Shown here: in pieces, positions 1 to 7,400 of the stretch
Position numbering within the stretch: position 1 is the first letter of the stretch
Layout: each line of letters starts with the position of its first letter
Assembly: GCA_016704535.1 (NCBI GenBank)
Contig: JADIZZ010000010.1
Span: forward strand, 167,887 to 231,886
Reading direction: 5' to 3'
From: Betaproteobacteria bacterium
GTDB lineage: Bacteria; Pseudomonadota; Gammaproteobacteria; Burkholderiales; Burkholderiaceae_C
Length of the DNA: 64,000 nucleotides
Translations under genes and position numbers: made by a program
The notes under the pieces: model-generated
What the model was told of the DNA's origin: nothing
Seen by the model: the letters and a program-made list of their open reading frames with translations, nothing else
The model's database searches: none

Positions 1-723
1 GCCGTGTTCGTGGTCGTGATCGTGATGGCCGTGGGCATCGGCCTCGCTCAGGAACTCGGGGTCGATCTCGAGCTTGGCGTTGAGGTTGAAACCCTTGAGG
101 TCGAAGACCTCGCTGATCGGCACCTCGCCGAAGTGCACCTTGCGCTGCGGCGCGCGCGGGTTCATGTGCTTGATGCGGTGGATCAGCGCGGCCGTTTCTG
201 CCTCGCCGCACAGGTCGCTCTTGCTGATGAAGATCTGGTCGGCAAAGCCGATCTGGCGGCGGGCTTCCTGGCGCGCGTCGAGCTGCTGCTCGCCGTGCTT
301 GGCGTCGACCAGCGTCAGCACGCTGTCGAGCAGGTAGCTCTCGGCGATCTCGTCGTCCATGAAGAAGGTCTGTGCCACCGGGCCGGGGTCGGCCAGGCCG
401 GTGGTCTCGATGACCACGCGCTCGAAGTCGAGTTCACCCTTGCGGCGCTTCTCGGCCAGGTCGGCCAGCGTCGAGCGCAGGTCCTCGCGGATCGTGCAGC
501 AGACGCAGCCGTTGTTCATCTGGATGATCTGCTCGCCGGTGTCGGCCACCAGGATGTCGTTGTCGATGTTCTCCTCGCCGAACTCGTTTTCGATGACGGC
601 GATCTTCTGGCCGTGGGCCTCCGACAGCACGCGCTTGAGCAGCGTGGTCTTGCCCGAGCCCAGGAAGCCGGTGAGGATGGTGGCGGGGATCAGGCCCTGC
701 GGCGAGGTGGGGGTGTTCGACAT
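1..723 (-). CDS. CobW/COG0523-family metal-chaperone GTPase (3' end cut by window edge)
   Basis: A G3E-family P-loop GTPase of the kind that delivers or inserts metal ions (zinc, cobalt or others) into target proteins in the cytoplasm. The N-terminus has the Walker A motif GFLGSGKTTLL, followed by the family's metal-binding motif GCVCC at about residues 70-75, then ETTGLADP and the base-recognition SKSD. The visible tail is His/Asp-rich (HGHHDHDHEHG), as in many zinc-handling COG0523 proteins. The ATG complement is at 721-723. The reading frame runs off the left edge, so the CobW C-terminal domain is missing here. It lies downstream of and in the same direction as the YhhQ-type gene, 71 bp away, so the two may be cotranscribed. 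The exact metal cannot be read from this sequence. Confidence 0.9.
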   Translation of the reverse strand, partial: MSNTPTSPQGLIPATILTGFLGSGKTTLLKRVLSEAHGQKIAVIENEFGEENIDNDILVADTGEQIIQMNNGCVCCTIREDLRSTLADLAEKRRKGELDFERVVIETTGLADPGPVAQTFFMDDEIAESYLLDSVLTLVDAKHGEQQLDARQEARRQIGFADQIFISKSDLCGEAETAALIHRIKHMNPRAPQRKVHFGEVPISEVFDLKGFNLNAKLEIDPEFLSEADAHGHHDHDHEHG

Positions 724-794
724 GGCAGCTCGGGTTTTCGCGAAGGTCACTGGATATGGGGGCGGCGCGGCGCCTTGCAAGCCCAGGGCAAGGC

Positions 795-1355
795 TCAGGG
801 GCGAACGGGCTCGGGCGGCGCGGCCCAGGTGCCCAGGCGCGGCAGGAGTGCGCGGTAGGGCGCCAGCAGCAAGGCGGCCATCGCGGCCTTCACGGCCAGG
901 TCGCCGCTGGCCAGCATCAGCCAGTCCATTTCCGACCCCGCGAAGGCCAGGAAGAAGAACACTGCCGTGTCGACCACGCTGGCCACCAGCGAGCCCAGCA
1001 GCGGCGCCTTCCACCAACTGGCTTGGCGCCAGCGGTTGAAGACCAGGATGTCCATGATTTGCGAGAAGATGAAGGCCGCACCCGAGGCCAGCGCGATGCG
1101 CCAGGGGGCCAGCCCGAGCGACACGCCCACCGCGACGGCAAAGCCGATCCAGGCCACGCGCCGCGCGGCCACCGGGCCCAAGGCGCGATTGGTCAGGTCG
1201 CAGACCAGGAAGACCAGCGGGTAGCTGAACGCGCCCCAGGTCAGCCAGTCGTTGATGGGGTGCTGGACCAGCACGTTCGACAGCACGATGACAGCGGCCA
1301 TCGCGGCCACGGGCCAGAGCAGGGTCTTGAGCGGAAGGGGCGAGGTCGGGTTCAT
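795..1355 (-). CDS. Queuosine precursor transporter, YhhQ/VUT family
   Basis: An inner-membrane protein of about 186 residues with five to six hydrophobic segments, matching the YhhQ (DUF165, VUT) family that takes up queuine precursors such as preQ0/preQ1 for tRNA queuosine synthesis. Family-like features are the polar stretch FLVCDLTNRALG after the second helix, the SQIMDILVFNRWR segment, and VVDTAVFFFLAF near the C-terminus. I chose the ATG at 1355; a GTG at 1382 would add nine residues (195 aa) but neither start has a clear Shine-Dalgarno. It is slightly shorter than the E. coli protein (221 aa). It is divergent from corC, and the 115 bp between them should hold both promoters. Substrate assignment rests on family knowledge. 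Confidence 0.85.
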   Translation of the reverse strand: MNPTSPLPLKTLLWPVAAMAAVIVLSNVLVQHPINDWLTWGAFSYPLVFLVCDLTNRALGPVAARRVAWIGFAVAVGVSLGLAPWRIALASGAAFIFSQIMDILVFNRWRQASWWKAPLLGSLVASVVDTAVFFFLAFAGSEMDWLMLASGDLAVKAAMAALLLAPYRALLPRLGTWAAPPEPVRP

Positions 1356-1470
1356 GATCTGGGACTGGGGCTGCGGGCCCACGCGGAAGGGCCGGCATTG
1401 TCGCCGCAGACGGGGGCGCGCGGGGCGCCTCGGTTATTCTTGACGCCCACCCACTGCCGGCACCGTACCA

Positions 1471-2367
1471 GTGTCCGACCCTGCATCTCAACGGTCCGCC
1501 CGCGCACCCTACGCCGCGCGTGCGGACAAGCGTTCCTTCTTCGAACGCCTGATCGAGTTCATCTCGCCTGGTCCCGACAGCAAGGCCGAACTCATCCAGA
1601 CCCTGGCTGACGCCGAAGAGCGCGAGCTCATCGAGCCCGAGTCGCGCCTGATGCTCGAGGGCGTGCTGCGCATGGCCGACATGACCGCCGGCGACGTGAT
1701 GGTGCCGCCGCCGCGCATGGACCTGCTCGACATCGACGCCGACTACGACGAGCTGCTGCACGCCGTCATCGACACCGGGCATTCACGCTTCCCGGTCTAC
1801 GAGGACTCGCGCGACAACATCATCGGCATCCTGATGGCCAAGGACCTGCTGAAGCTGCAGCGCGCGCCCGAACTGAACCTGCGCACGCTGCTGCGGCCGG
1901 CGGTGTTCGTGCCCGAGAGCAAGCGCCTGAACGAGCTGCTGCGCGACTTCCGCAGCAACCGCAACCACCTGGCCATCGTCATCGACGAGTTCGGCAACAC
2001 CGCAGGCTTGATCACGATCGAGGACGTGCTGGAAGAGATCGTCGGCGAGATCGAGGACGAGTTCGACGAGCAGGAACAGGAGAACGGCATCTACACGTTG
2101 GCCGACGGCACGCACCGCGTGGCCGGCGACGTGGCCATCGGGGCCGTCAACGAGGCCTTCGGCACCCGCCTGCCCGAAGAAGACTTCGACACCATCGGCG
2201 GGCTCGTCGCCCACGAGCTGGGCCGCGTGCCGCGCCGTGCCGAAGCGGTCGACGTGGGCGGTCTGCGCTTCACCGTGATGCTGACGCGCGGCGGCGCGGT
2301 GCGCTGGTTTCGCGTCGCACGCGCGCCGCAGCCCGAGGGCGCGTCGGAAGGCGGCGACGTCGATTGA
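1471..2367 (+). CDS. corC: CorC/HlyC-type CBS-domain protein
   Basis: A 298-residue cytoplasmic protein with two CBS domains (roughly residues 75-195; motifs MVPPPRMDLLDID and FGNTAGLITIEDVLEEIVGE) followed by the CorC_HlyC transporter-associated domain (about 215-290). This is the short, membrane-domain-free form linked in Enterobacteria to CorA-dependent magnesium/cobalt efflux; it sits next to lnt in many proteobacteria, as it does here. The start is a GTG at 1471; no ATG lies upstream in frame. Its stop overlaps the lnt start (TTGA), which implies translational coupling. The link to Mg/Co efflux is inherited from the E. coli name and is not shown by the sequence. Confidence 0.9.
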   Translation: MSDPASQRSARAPYAARADKRSFFERLIEFISPGPDSKAELIQTLADAEERELIEPESRLMLEGVLRMADMTAGDVMVPPPRMDLLDIDADYDELLHAVIDTGHSRFPVYEDSRDNIIGILMAKDLLKLQRAPELNLRTLLRPAVFVPESKRLNELLRDFRSNRNHLAIVIDEFGNTAGLITIEDVLEEIVGEIEDEFDEQEQENGIYTLADGTHRVAGDVAIGAVNEAFGTRLPEEDFDTIGGLVAHELGRVPRRAEAVDVGGLRFTVMLTRGGAVRWFRVARAPQPEGASEGGDVD

Positions 2368-3917
2368 GCGGCGGGCAGCGCACGCCTGCCCGCCTCGCGG
2401 CGCCGGCCGAAGCGGCTGCGATGGCGGCGCTGGGCGCGCTGCAGACCTTGGCCTTCGTGCATGCGGCCCTGTGGCCGCTGTGCCTGGCGGGCATGGGGCT
2501 GCTGGTGTGGCGTCTGGACGCCGCCAGCCCGCGCCGCGCTGCACTGCTGGGCTGGGCCTACGGCACGGCCTGGCTGTGCGCCGGCACCTGGTGGCTGTTC
2601 ATCAGCATGCACACCTATGGCGGCTTGCCGGCGCCGCTGGCGGTGGCGGCGGTGTTTGCGCTGTCGGCGGCGCTGTCGCTTTACCTTGCGGCGGCCTGTG
2701 CGGCCTATGCACGCTGGCGGCGCGGTACGGGTCTGGACGCGCTGCTCTTTGCCGCGCTGTGGTTGTTGGCCGAACTGGCGCGTGGTGTGCTGTTCACGGG
2801 CTTCCCCTGGGTGGCTTCGGGCTACGCACTGATCGACTCGCCGGCGGCCGTGTTGGCGCCCTGGCTGGGTGTCTACGGCATGGGCGCGGTGCTGGCCGCG
2901 CTGGCCGCGGCCCTGCCTGCGGTGTTGGTGCAGCTGCGACCGGCGCCGACCGGCCAGCTGCGGGCACGTGCGCCTTGGTTGCCGCCGGCCGCAGTGCTGG
3001 CGCTGATCGTGCTGGCCACCGTGGGGCCGCGCGACTTCACGCGCGGGGCGGGCAGCCTGAGCGTGGCGCTGCTGCAGACCAACGTGGCCCAGGACGAGAA
3101 GTTCGCCGCCGAGCGCATGCCGCAGACGCTGGCCTGGGTGGCACGCGAGCTGATGGCTGCGCAGGCCGGTCTGGTGGTGGCGCCAGAGACCGCCGTGCCA
3201 CTGCTGCCCGAGCAGCTGGAAGACCTGGTGCCGGGATATTGGGCCGCGCTGCAGTCGCACTTCGCGGCGCCGGGCCGTGCCGCGCTGGTGGGCGTGCCGC
3301 TGGGCGACTACGAACGCGGCTACACCAACTCGGTGGTCGGCTTCAGCGCCGCGCCGCTCTACCGCTACGACAAGACGCACCTCGTGCCCTTCGGCGAGTT
3401 CATCCCCACGGGTTTCCGCTGGTTCACGCGTTTGATGAACATCCCGCTCGGGGACTTCGCGCGGGGCGTGGCCAACCCCCCGTCGTTTGCTGTGGGTGTG
3501 CAGCGCGTGGCGCCGAACATCTGCTACGAAGACCTCTTCGGCGAGGAGCTGGCGCGGCGCTTCGTCGACCCGGCCCTGACGCCCACGGTGTTCGCCAACG
3601 TCAGCAACCTGGGCTGGTTCGGCGACACGGTGGCGCTGCCGCAGCACCTGAACATCTCGCGCCTGCGCACGCTGGAGTTCCAGCGCCCGATGCTGCGCGC
3701 CACCAACACCGGCGCCACCGCGGCCATCGACCACCGCGGCGTGGTGCTGGCGCAGCTGCCGCCCTACACGGTGGGCGTGCTGAAGGCGCAGGTGGAGGGC
3801 CGTGAAGGCAGCACGCCCTTCGCGTGGTGGGCCGGGCGCTTCGGGCTGTGGCCCTTGTGGCTGGCCGCGCTGGGCGTGGTCGGCGCCGCCGCCTGGCTCA
3901 GGCGCGCGGCGGTCTGA
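2364..3917 (+). CDS. lnt: Apolipoprotein N-acyltransferase
   Basis: Inner-membrane enzyme that adds the third acyl chain to the N-terminal cysteine of lipoproteins. The first ~200 residues form a multi-helix membrane domain; the rest is a nitrilase-like periplasmic domain ending in a last helix (LWPLWLAALGVVGAAAWL). The catalytic triad can be placed: Glu275 in APETAVPL, Lys337 in YDKTHLVPFGEF, Cys387 in NICYEDLFGEE. Length (517 aa) is normal. The start is a TTG at 2364 overlapping the corC stop; a later in-frame ATG at 2421 would cut the leader and cannot be excluded. Its 3' end overlaps by 20 bp the convergent small Cys-rich gene of the feo operon. Confidence 0.95.
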   Translation: MSGGQRTPARLAAPAEAAAMAALGALQTLAFVHAALWPLCLAGMGLLVWRLDAASPRRAALLGWAYGTAWLCAGTWWLFISMHTYGGLPAPLAVAAVFALSAALSLYLAAACAAYARWRRGTGLDALLFAALWLLAELARGVLFTGFPWVASGYALIDSPAAVLAPWLGVYGMGAVLAALAAALPAVLVQLRPAPTGQLRARAPWLPPAAVLALIVLATVGPRDFTRGAGSLSVALLQTNVAQDEKFAAERMPQTLAWVARELMAAQAGLVVAPETAVPLLPEQLEDLVPGYWAALQSHFAAPGRAALVGVPLGDYERGYTNSVVGFSAAPLYRYDKTHLVPFGEFIPTGFRWFTRLMNIPLGDFARGVANPPSFAVGVQRVAPNICYEDLFGEELARRFVDPALTPTVFANVSNLGWFGDTVALPQHLNISRLRTLEFQRPMLRATNTGATAAIDHRGVVLAQLPPYTVGVLKAQVEGREGSTPFAWWAGRFGLWPLWLAALGVVGAAAWLRRAAV

Positions 3918-4125
3918 CGACCTTCACCACCTGGGTTCTCCCAGGCGCGGCTGTGGTGGCGCCGCAGCCGCTGCAGCCCGTGCAGCCCCCGGACGTGGAC
4001 GTCGGTGGCCGGAGCCCCAGGCGTGCTTGGCACCAAGCGCGTGGCCTGGCGGGCAGGAGCATCCAGACCGCCCATGCCGAGCAGGCCGCCACCAGCACGC
4101 CTGCGATCAAGGTCTGTGCGTCCAT
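3898..4125 (-). CDS. Small FeoB-associated Cys-rich membrane protein
   Basis: A 75-residue protein with one N-terminal membrane helix (about residues 5-24, LIAGVLVAACSAWAVWMLL) and a short soluble tail containing the triplet cysteine motif CTGCSGC. This is the layout of the FeoB-associated Cys-rich membrane proteins found behind feoB in many bacteria, whose role is unproven; suggestions include iron handling or modulating FeoB. The ATG (complement of 4123-4125) is only 3 bp past the feoB stop, so it is the last gene of the feoAB operon. The C-terminal coding end overlaps the end of lnt on the other strand. I assign it by architecture and context, not by strong sequence similarity. Confidence 0.7.
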   Translation of the reverse strand: MDAQTLIAGVLVAACSAWAVWMLLPARPRAWCQARLGLRPPTSTSGGCTGCSGCGATTAAPGRTQVVKVVRPPRA

Positions 4126-4128
4126 GCT

Positions 4129-6012
4129 TCAGGTGGCCAGCCACAGCGTGATGCGGTAGGTCACGAAAGCGGCCACGTACGCCAGCGCAAAGAGGTAGAC
4201 CGTCATCAGCAGCGGGTAGCGCCACGAGTTCGTCTCGCGCCGCACCACGGCCAGCGTGGCCAGGCATTGCGGCGCAAACACGTACCAGGCCAGCAGTGCG
4301 TAGGCCGTGGCCAGCGACCAGCCCTGCGCGATGACCGGTGCCAGCGAATCGGCCACCGCGTCGCCCGTGGCCGACAGCGCGTAAACCGTGCCCAGGGCGC
4401 CCACGGCCACTTCGCGCGCAGCCAGCCCCGGCACCAGCGCCAGCGAGATCTGCCAGTTGAAACCCAGCGGCGACAGCACATGCTGCAGCGCGTGTCCGAG
4501 CTGGCCGGCCAGGCTGTACTGGATCGCCGGGCCGGTGGCCCCCTCGGGCGGCCCGGGCCAGCTCGACAGGAACCACAGCACCACCATCAACGCGAAGATG
4601 AGCGTGCCGACGCGGCGCAGGAAGACCCGCGCGCGTTCCAGCAGGCCCAGGGCCAGGCTCTCCAGGCTGGGCAGGCGGTAGGGCGGCAGTTCCAGCATCA
4701 GCGGCTGGTAGCGGCTCCTCAGCCACACGCGCTTGATGAGCCAGCCCACGGCCATCGCCGACACCACGCCGGCGACGTAGAGGCCGAACAGCGTCAGCCC
4801 GCGCAGGTTGAAGGGTCCCACCGCGCGGTTCGGCACGAAGGCGCCGATGAGCAGCGCGTAGACCGGCAACCGCGCCGAACACGTCATCAGCGGTGCCAGC
4901 ATGATAGTGGCCAGGCGGTCGCGCGGATGGGCGATGGTGCGCGTGGCCATGATGCCCGGCACGGCGCAGGCAAAGCTGCTCAGCAGCGGGATGAAGGCGC
5001 GGCCCGACAGCCCGACCTTGCCCATCAGCGTGTCCAGCAGGAAGGCCGCGCGCGGCAGGTAGCCGCTGTCTTCCAGCACCAGGATGAAGGCGAACAGGAT
5101 CAGGATTTGCGGCAGGAAGACGAGCACGCCGCCGGCGCCGGCGAGCATGCCGTCCACCAGCAAGCTGCGCAGCGGGCCGTCGGCCATGCGGCTGTTGATG
5201 AAGCCTGCGAGGGCGTCGATGGCCGCACGCACCGCGTCCATCGGCGGCGCGGCCCAGGCAAACACCGCCTGGAACATCAGGAAGAGCAGTGCCGCCAGCA
5301 GCACCAGACCCCAGACCGGATGCATCACGACGGCGTCGATGCGGTGCTGGAAGCGGCTGCCGTTGCGCGGCGGTTGGGTGACCACCGCCTGCAGCAGCCG
5401 GCGCACCTCGCGCTGCAGCGCGCTGGGGTCTTTGGTATCGAGGCCAGCGCCGGCCACGGGCGCGGCCAGGGGTTGCCCCAGATGGCCCTGCAGCGCCAGC
5501 CGCAGCGGTGCGTCGCCGTCTCCGCGCACGGCCACGGTTTCCACCACCGGGCAGCCCAGTTCCGCGGCCAGGCGCGGGGTGTCGATCTGCAGGCCCTGGC
5601 GGCGCGCGGCGTCGGCCATGTTCAGCGCCACCAGCATCGGGCGACCCGAGGCCTGCAATTCGGCGCGCAGTTCCAGCGCCAGGCGCAGGCCCATGCGCAG
5701 GTTGGTGGCGTCGAGCACGGCCACCAGCAGGTCGGGGTGGCCCTCACCGTCGCGCTGGCCGCGCAGCACGTCCAGCGTCACCTGCTCGTCGGGTGTGGCC
5801 GGGGCCAGGCTGTAGGTGCCAGGCAGGTCGATCACGGTCACGGCGCGGTGGTGATCCAGCCGTGCCGTGCCGGTCTTGCGCTCGACGGTGACGCCGGCGT
5901 AATTGGCCACCTTCTGGCGCGCGCCGGTGAGGCGGTTGAAGAGCGCCGTCTTGCCGCAGTTGGGGTTGCCGACGAGCGCGACGGTCAGCGGCGGCAGGGT
6001 GGTCTCAGCCAT
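4129..6012 (-). CDS. feoB: Ferrous iron transporter FeoB
   Basis: GTP-dependent Fe(II) permease of the inner membrane, 627 residues. The N-terminal G domain shows G1 GNPNCGKTALFN, G3 DLPGTYSL (switch region before it: NYAGVTVERKTG) and an ALNMAD G4-like motif. It is followed by a helical GDI domain and about eight membrane segments in two Gate motifs; the cysteine in FACAVPGIMATRT marks the first Gate region and a second core segment is GLAAREVAVGALGTVY. The ATG complement of 6010-6012 was chosen because it starts 11 residues before the G domain; the upstream extension has no homology and would lie inside feoA. The start overlaps the last 8 bp of feoA. Regulation by Fur is likely through the palindrome upstream of feoA. 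Confidence 0.95.
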   Translation of the reverse strand: MAETTLPPLTVALVGNPNCGKTALFNRLTGARQKVANYAGVTVERKTGTARLDHHRAVTVIDLPGTYSLAPATPDEQVTLDVLRGQRDGEGHPDLLVAVLDATNLRMGLRLALELRAELQASGRPMLVALNMADAARRQGLQIDTPRLAAELGCPVVETVAVRGDGDAPLRLALQGHLGQPLAAPVAGAGLDTKDPSALQREVRRLLQAVVTQPPRNGSRFQHRIDAVVMHPVWGLVLLAALLFLMFQAVFAWAAPPMDAVRAAIDALAGFINSRMADGPLRSLLVDGMLAGAGGVLVFLPQILILFAFILVLEDSGYLPRAAFLLDTLMGKVGLSGRAFIPLLSSFACAVPGIMATRTIAHPRDRLATIMLAPLMTCSARLPVYALLIGAFVPNRAVGPFNLRGLTLFGLYVAGVVSAMAVGWLIKRVWLRSRYQPLMLELPPYRLPSLESLALGLLERARVFLRRVGTLIFALMVVLWFLSSWPGPPEGATGPAIQYSLAGQLGHALQHVLSPLGFNWQISLALVPGLAAREVAVGALGTVYALSATGDAVADSLAPVIAQGWSLATAYALLAWYVFAPQCLATLAVVRRETNSWRYPLLMTVYLFALAYVAAFVTYRITLWLAT

Positions 6013-6268
6013 GGTCGGCCCCGGCCGACAACTCGACTTCCACGCAGCGTGCTTCCAGTGCACGCAGCGCAAACATCGTGTCGCCCACCTGCACCGCCAG
6101 CGGCTCGCGCCCGCCCGGGCCGCGTCGCAACAGGCGTACCGGCTCGCCGGCCAGAAAGCCGATCTCCACCAGCCGGCGAAGCAGCGCGGCGTCGGCCTCG
6201 GGCACCGCGGCGTGCACCGCCGTCACGGTGGCGCGGCCGCCGGCCGGCAGGTCGTTCAGGCTGGGCAT
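6005..6268 (-). CDS. feoA: FeoA, SH3-like partner of FeoB
   Basis: An 87-residue cytoplasmic SH3-like (FeoA core) protein required for Fe(II) uptake by FeoB. It begins with SLNDLPAGGRATV and has the usual RRLVEIGFLAGEPVRLL segment, followed by the hydrophobic VQVGDTMFALRALEARCV end. I chose the ATG complement of 6266-6268, which gives a normal FeoA length; longer in-frame starts add unsupported residues. feoA and feoB overlap by 8 bp, so they are translationally coupled. The promoter must lie between 6269 and about 6400, the region that contains the Fur-like inverted repeat and is shared with the divergent glyQ. Confidence 0.92.
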   Translation of the reverse strand: MPSLNDLPAGGRATVTAVHAAVPEADAALLRRLVEIGFLAGEPVRLLRRGPGGREPLAVQVGDTMFALRALEARCVEVELSAGADHG

Positions 6269-6326
6269 GGGGCAGGGGGAAGGTGAATGAACCGGGCGCG
6301 ACATCGTGGGCTGACGAACGCACTCT

Positions 6327-6348
6327 ATTCGCAATGCGAATTGTTCGC
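6327..6348. promoter_or_regulatory. Fur-like operator upstream of feoA
   Basis: Seen directly: a perfect 7-1-7 palindrome ATTCGCA-A-TGCGAAT at 6327-6341, overlapping a second inverted repeat GCGAA-TTG-TTCGC at 6336-6348. Overlapping copies of this kind are the way Fur dimers occupy DNA. The site is about 60 bp upstream of the feoA ATG, in the only AT-richer patch of the feoA-glyQ interval. It differs from the enterobacterial GATAAT core, but GC-shifted variants are usual in high-GC Betaproteobacteria. That it binds Fur is inferred from position and symmetry. Confidence 0.6.
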
Positions 6349-6468
6349 AATTGATGTGTGTCATGGAAATGGGCCTGAGCGCGGCCGCTGGGGCCGGCAA
6401 GCACAACGGCCCTGGCCGACGCGGCCCGTAAACTCGCGCCTTTGCCCTCTAGCCCGTCGCGCGCCCGC

Positions 6469-7398
6469 ATGCTCACCTTCCAGCAGATCATCCTGAAACT
6501 GCAGAGTTACTGGGACGCCCAGGGCTGCGCCCTGCTGCAGCCCTACGACATGGAAGTGGGCGCCGGCACCAGCCACACCGCCACCTTCCTGCGCGCGCTG
6601 GGCCCCGAGCCCTGGAAGGCGGCCTACGTGCAGCCCAGCCGCCGCCCCAAGGACGGCCGCTACGGCAACAACCCGAACCGCCTGCAGCACTACTACCAGT
6701 ACCAGGTGGTGCTCAAGCCGGCGCCGGCCGACATCCTGGAGCTCTACCTCGGGTCGCTCGAAGCCTTGGGCTTCGATCTCAAGAGCAACGACGTGCGCTT
6801 CGTCGAGGACGACTGGGAGAACCCGACGCTGGGGGCCTGGGGGCTGGGCTGGGAGGTCTGGCTCAACGGCATGGAAGTGACGCAGTTCACCTACTTCCAG
6901 CAGGTGGGCGGCATCGACTGCAAGCCCATCACTGGCGAGATCACTTACGGCCTGGAGCGGCTGGCGATGTACCTGCAGGGCGTGGAGAACGTCTACGACC
7001 TGGTGTGGACCGACGGGCCTGGAGGCAAGCTGCACTACCGCGATGTCTACCACCAGAACGAGGTGGAGCAGAGCACCTACAACTTCGAGCACAGCGACGT
7101 CGACTTCCTGCTGCTGGCCTTCGGTGCGCACGAAAAGCAGGCGAAGTACCTGATGGGACAGCAACTGGCGTTGCCGGCCTACGAGCAGGTGCTGAAGGCC
7201 GCGCACAACTTCAACCTGCTCGACGCGCGTGGCGCCATCAGCGTCACCGAGCGCGCCGCCTACATCGGCCGCATCCGCAACCTGGCGCGCAGCGTGGCGC
7301 AGAGCTACCTCGACAGCCGCGCGCGGCTGGGCTTCCCGATGGCACCGAAGGCCTGGGCCGACGAAGTGATCGCGCAGTTGGCGAAGAAGGTGGCCTGA
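6469..7398 (+). CDS. glyQ: Glycine--tRNA ligase alpha subunit
   Basis: The catalytic subunit of the bacterial alpha2beta2-type glycyl-tRNA synthetase (class IIc). It opens with LTFQQIILKLQSYWDAQGC, a hallmark of GlyQ, followed by GAGTSHTATFLRALGPEPW, RYGNNPNRLQHYYQYQV and GLERLAMYLQGV, which form the class II active site. The ATG at 6469 gives 309 residues, close to the E. coli protein (303); a TTG at 6442 would add nine residues with no support. The gene precedes glyS by 2 bp. It is divergent from feoA. Confidence 0.97.
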   Translation: MLTFQQIILKLQSYWDAQGCALLQPYDMEVGAGTSHTATFLRALGPEPWKAAYVQPSRRPKDGRYGNNPNRLQHYYQYQVVLKPAPADILELYLGSLEALGFDLKSNDVRFVEDDWENPTLGAWGLGWEVWLNGMEVTQFTYFQQVGGIDCKPITGEITYGLERLAMYLQGVENVYDLVWTDGPGGKLHYRDVYHQNEVEQSTYNFEHSDVDFLLLAFGAHEKQAKYLMGQQLALPAYEQVLKAAHNFNLLDARGAISVTERAAYIGRIRNLARSVAQSYLDSRARLGFPMAPKAWADEVIAQLAKKVA

Positions 7399-7400
7399 GC

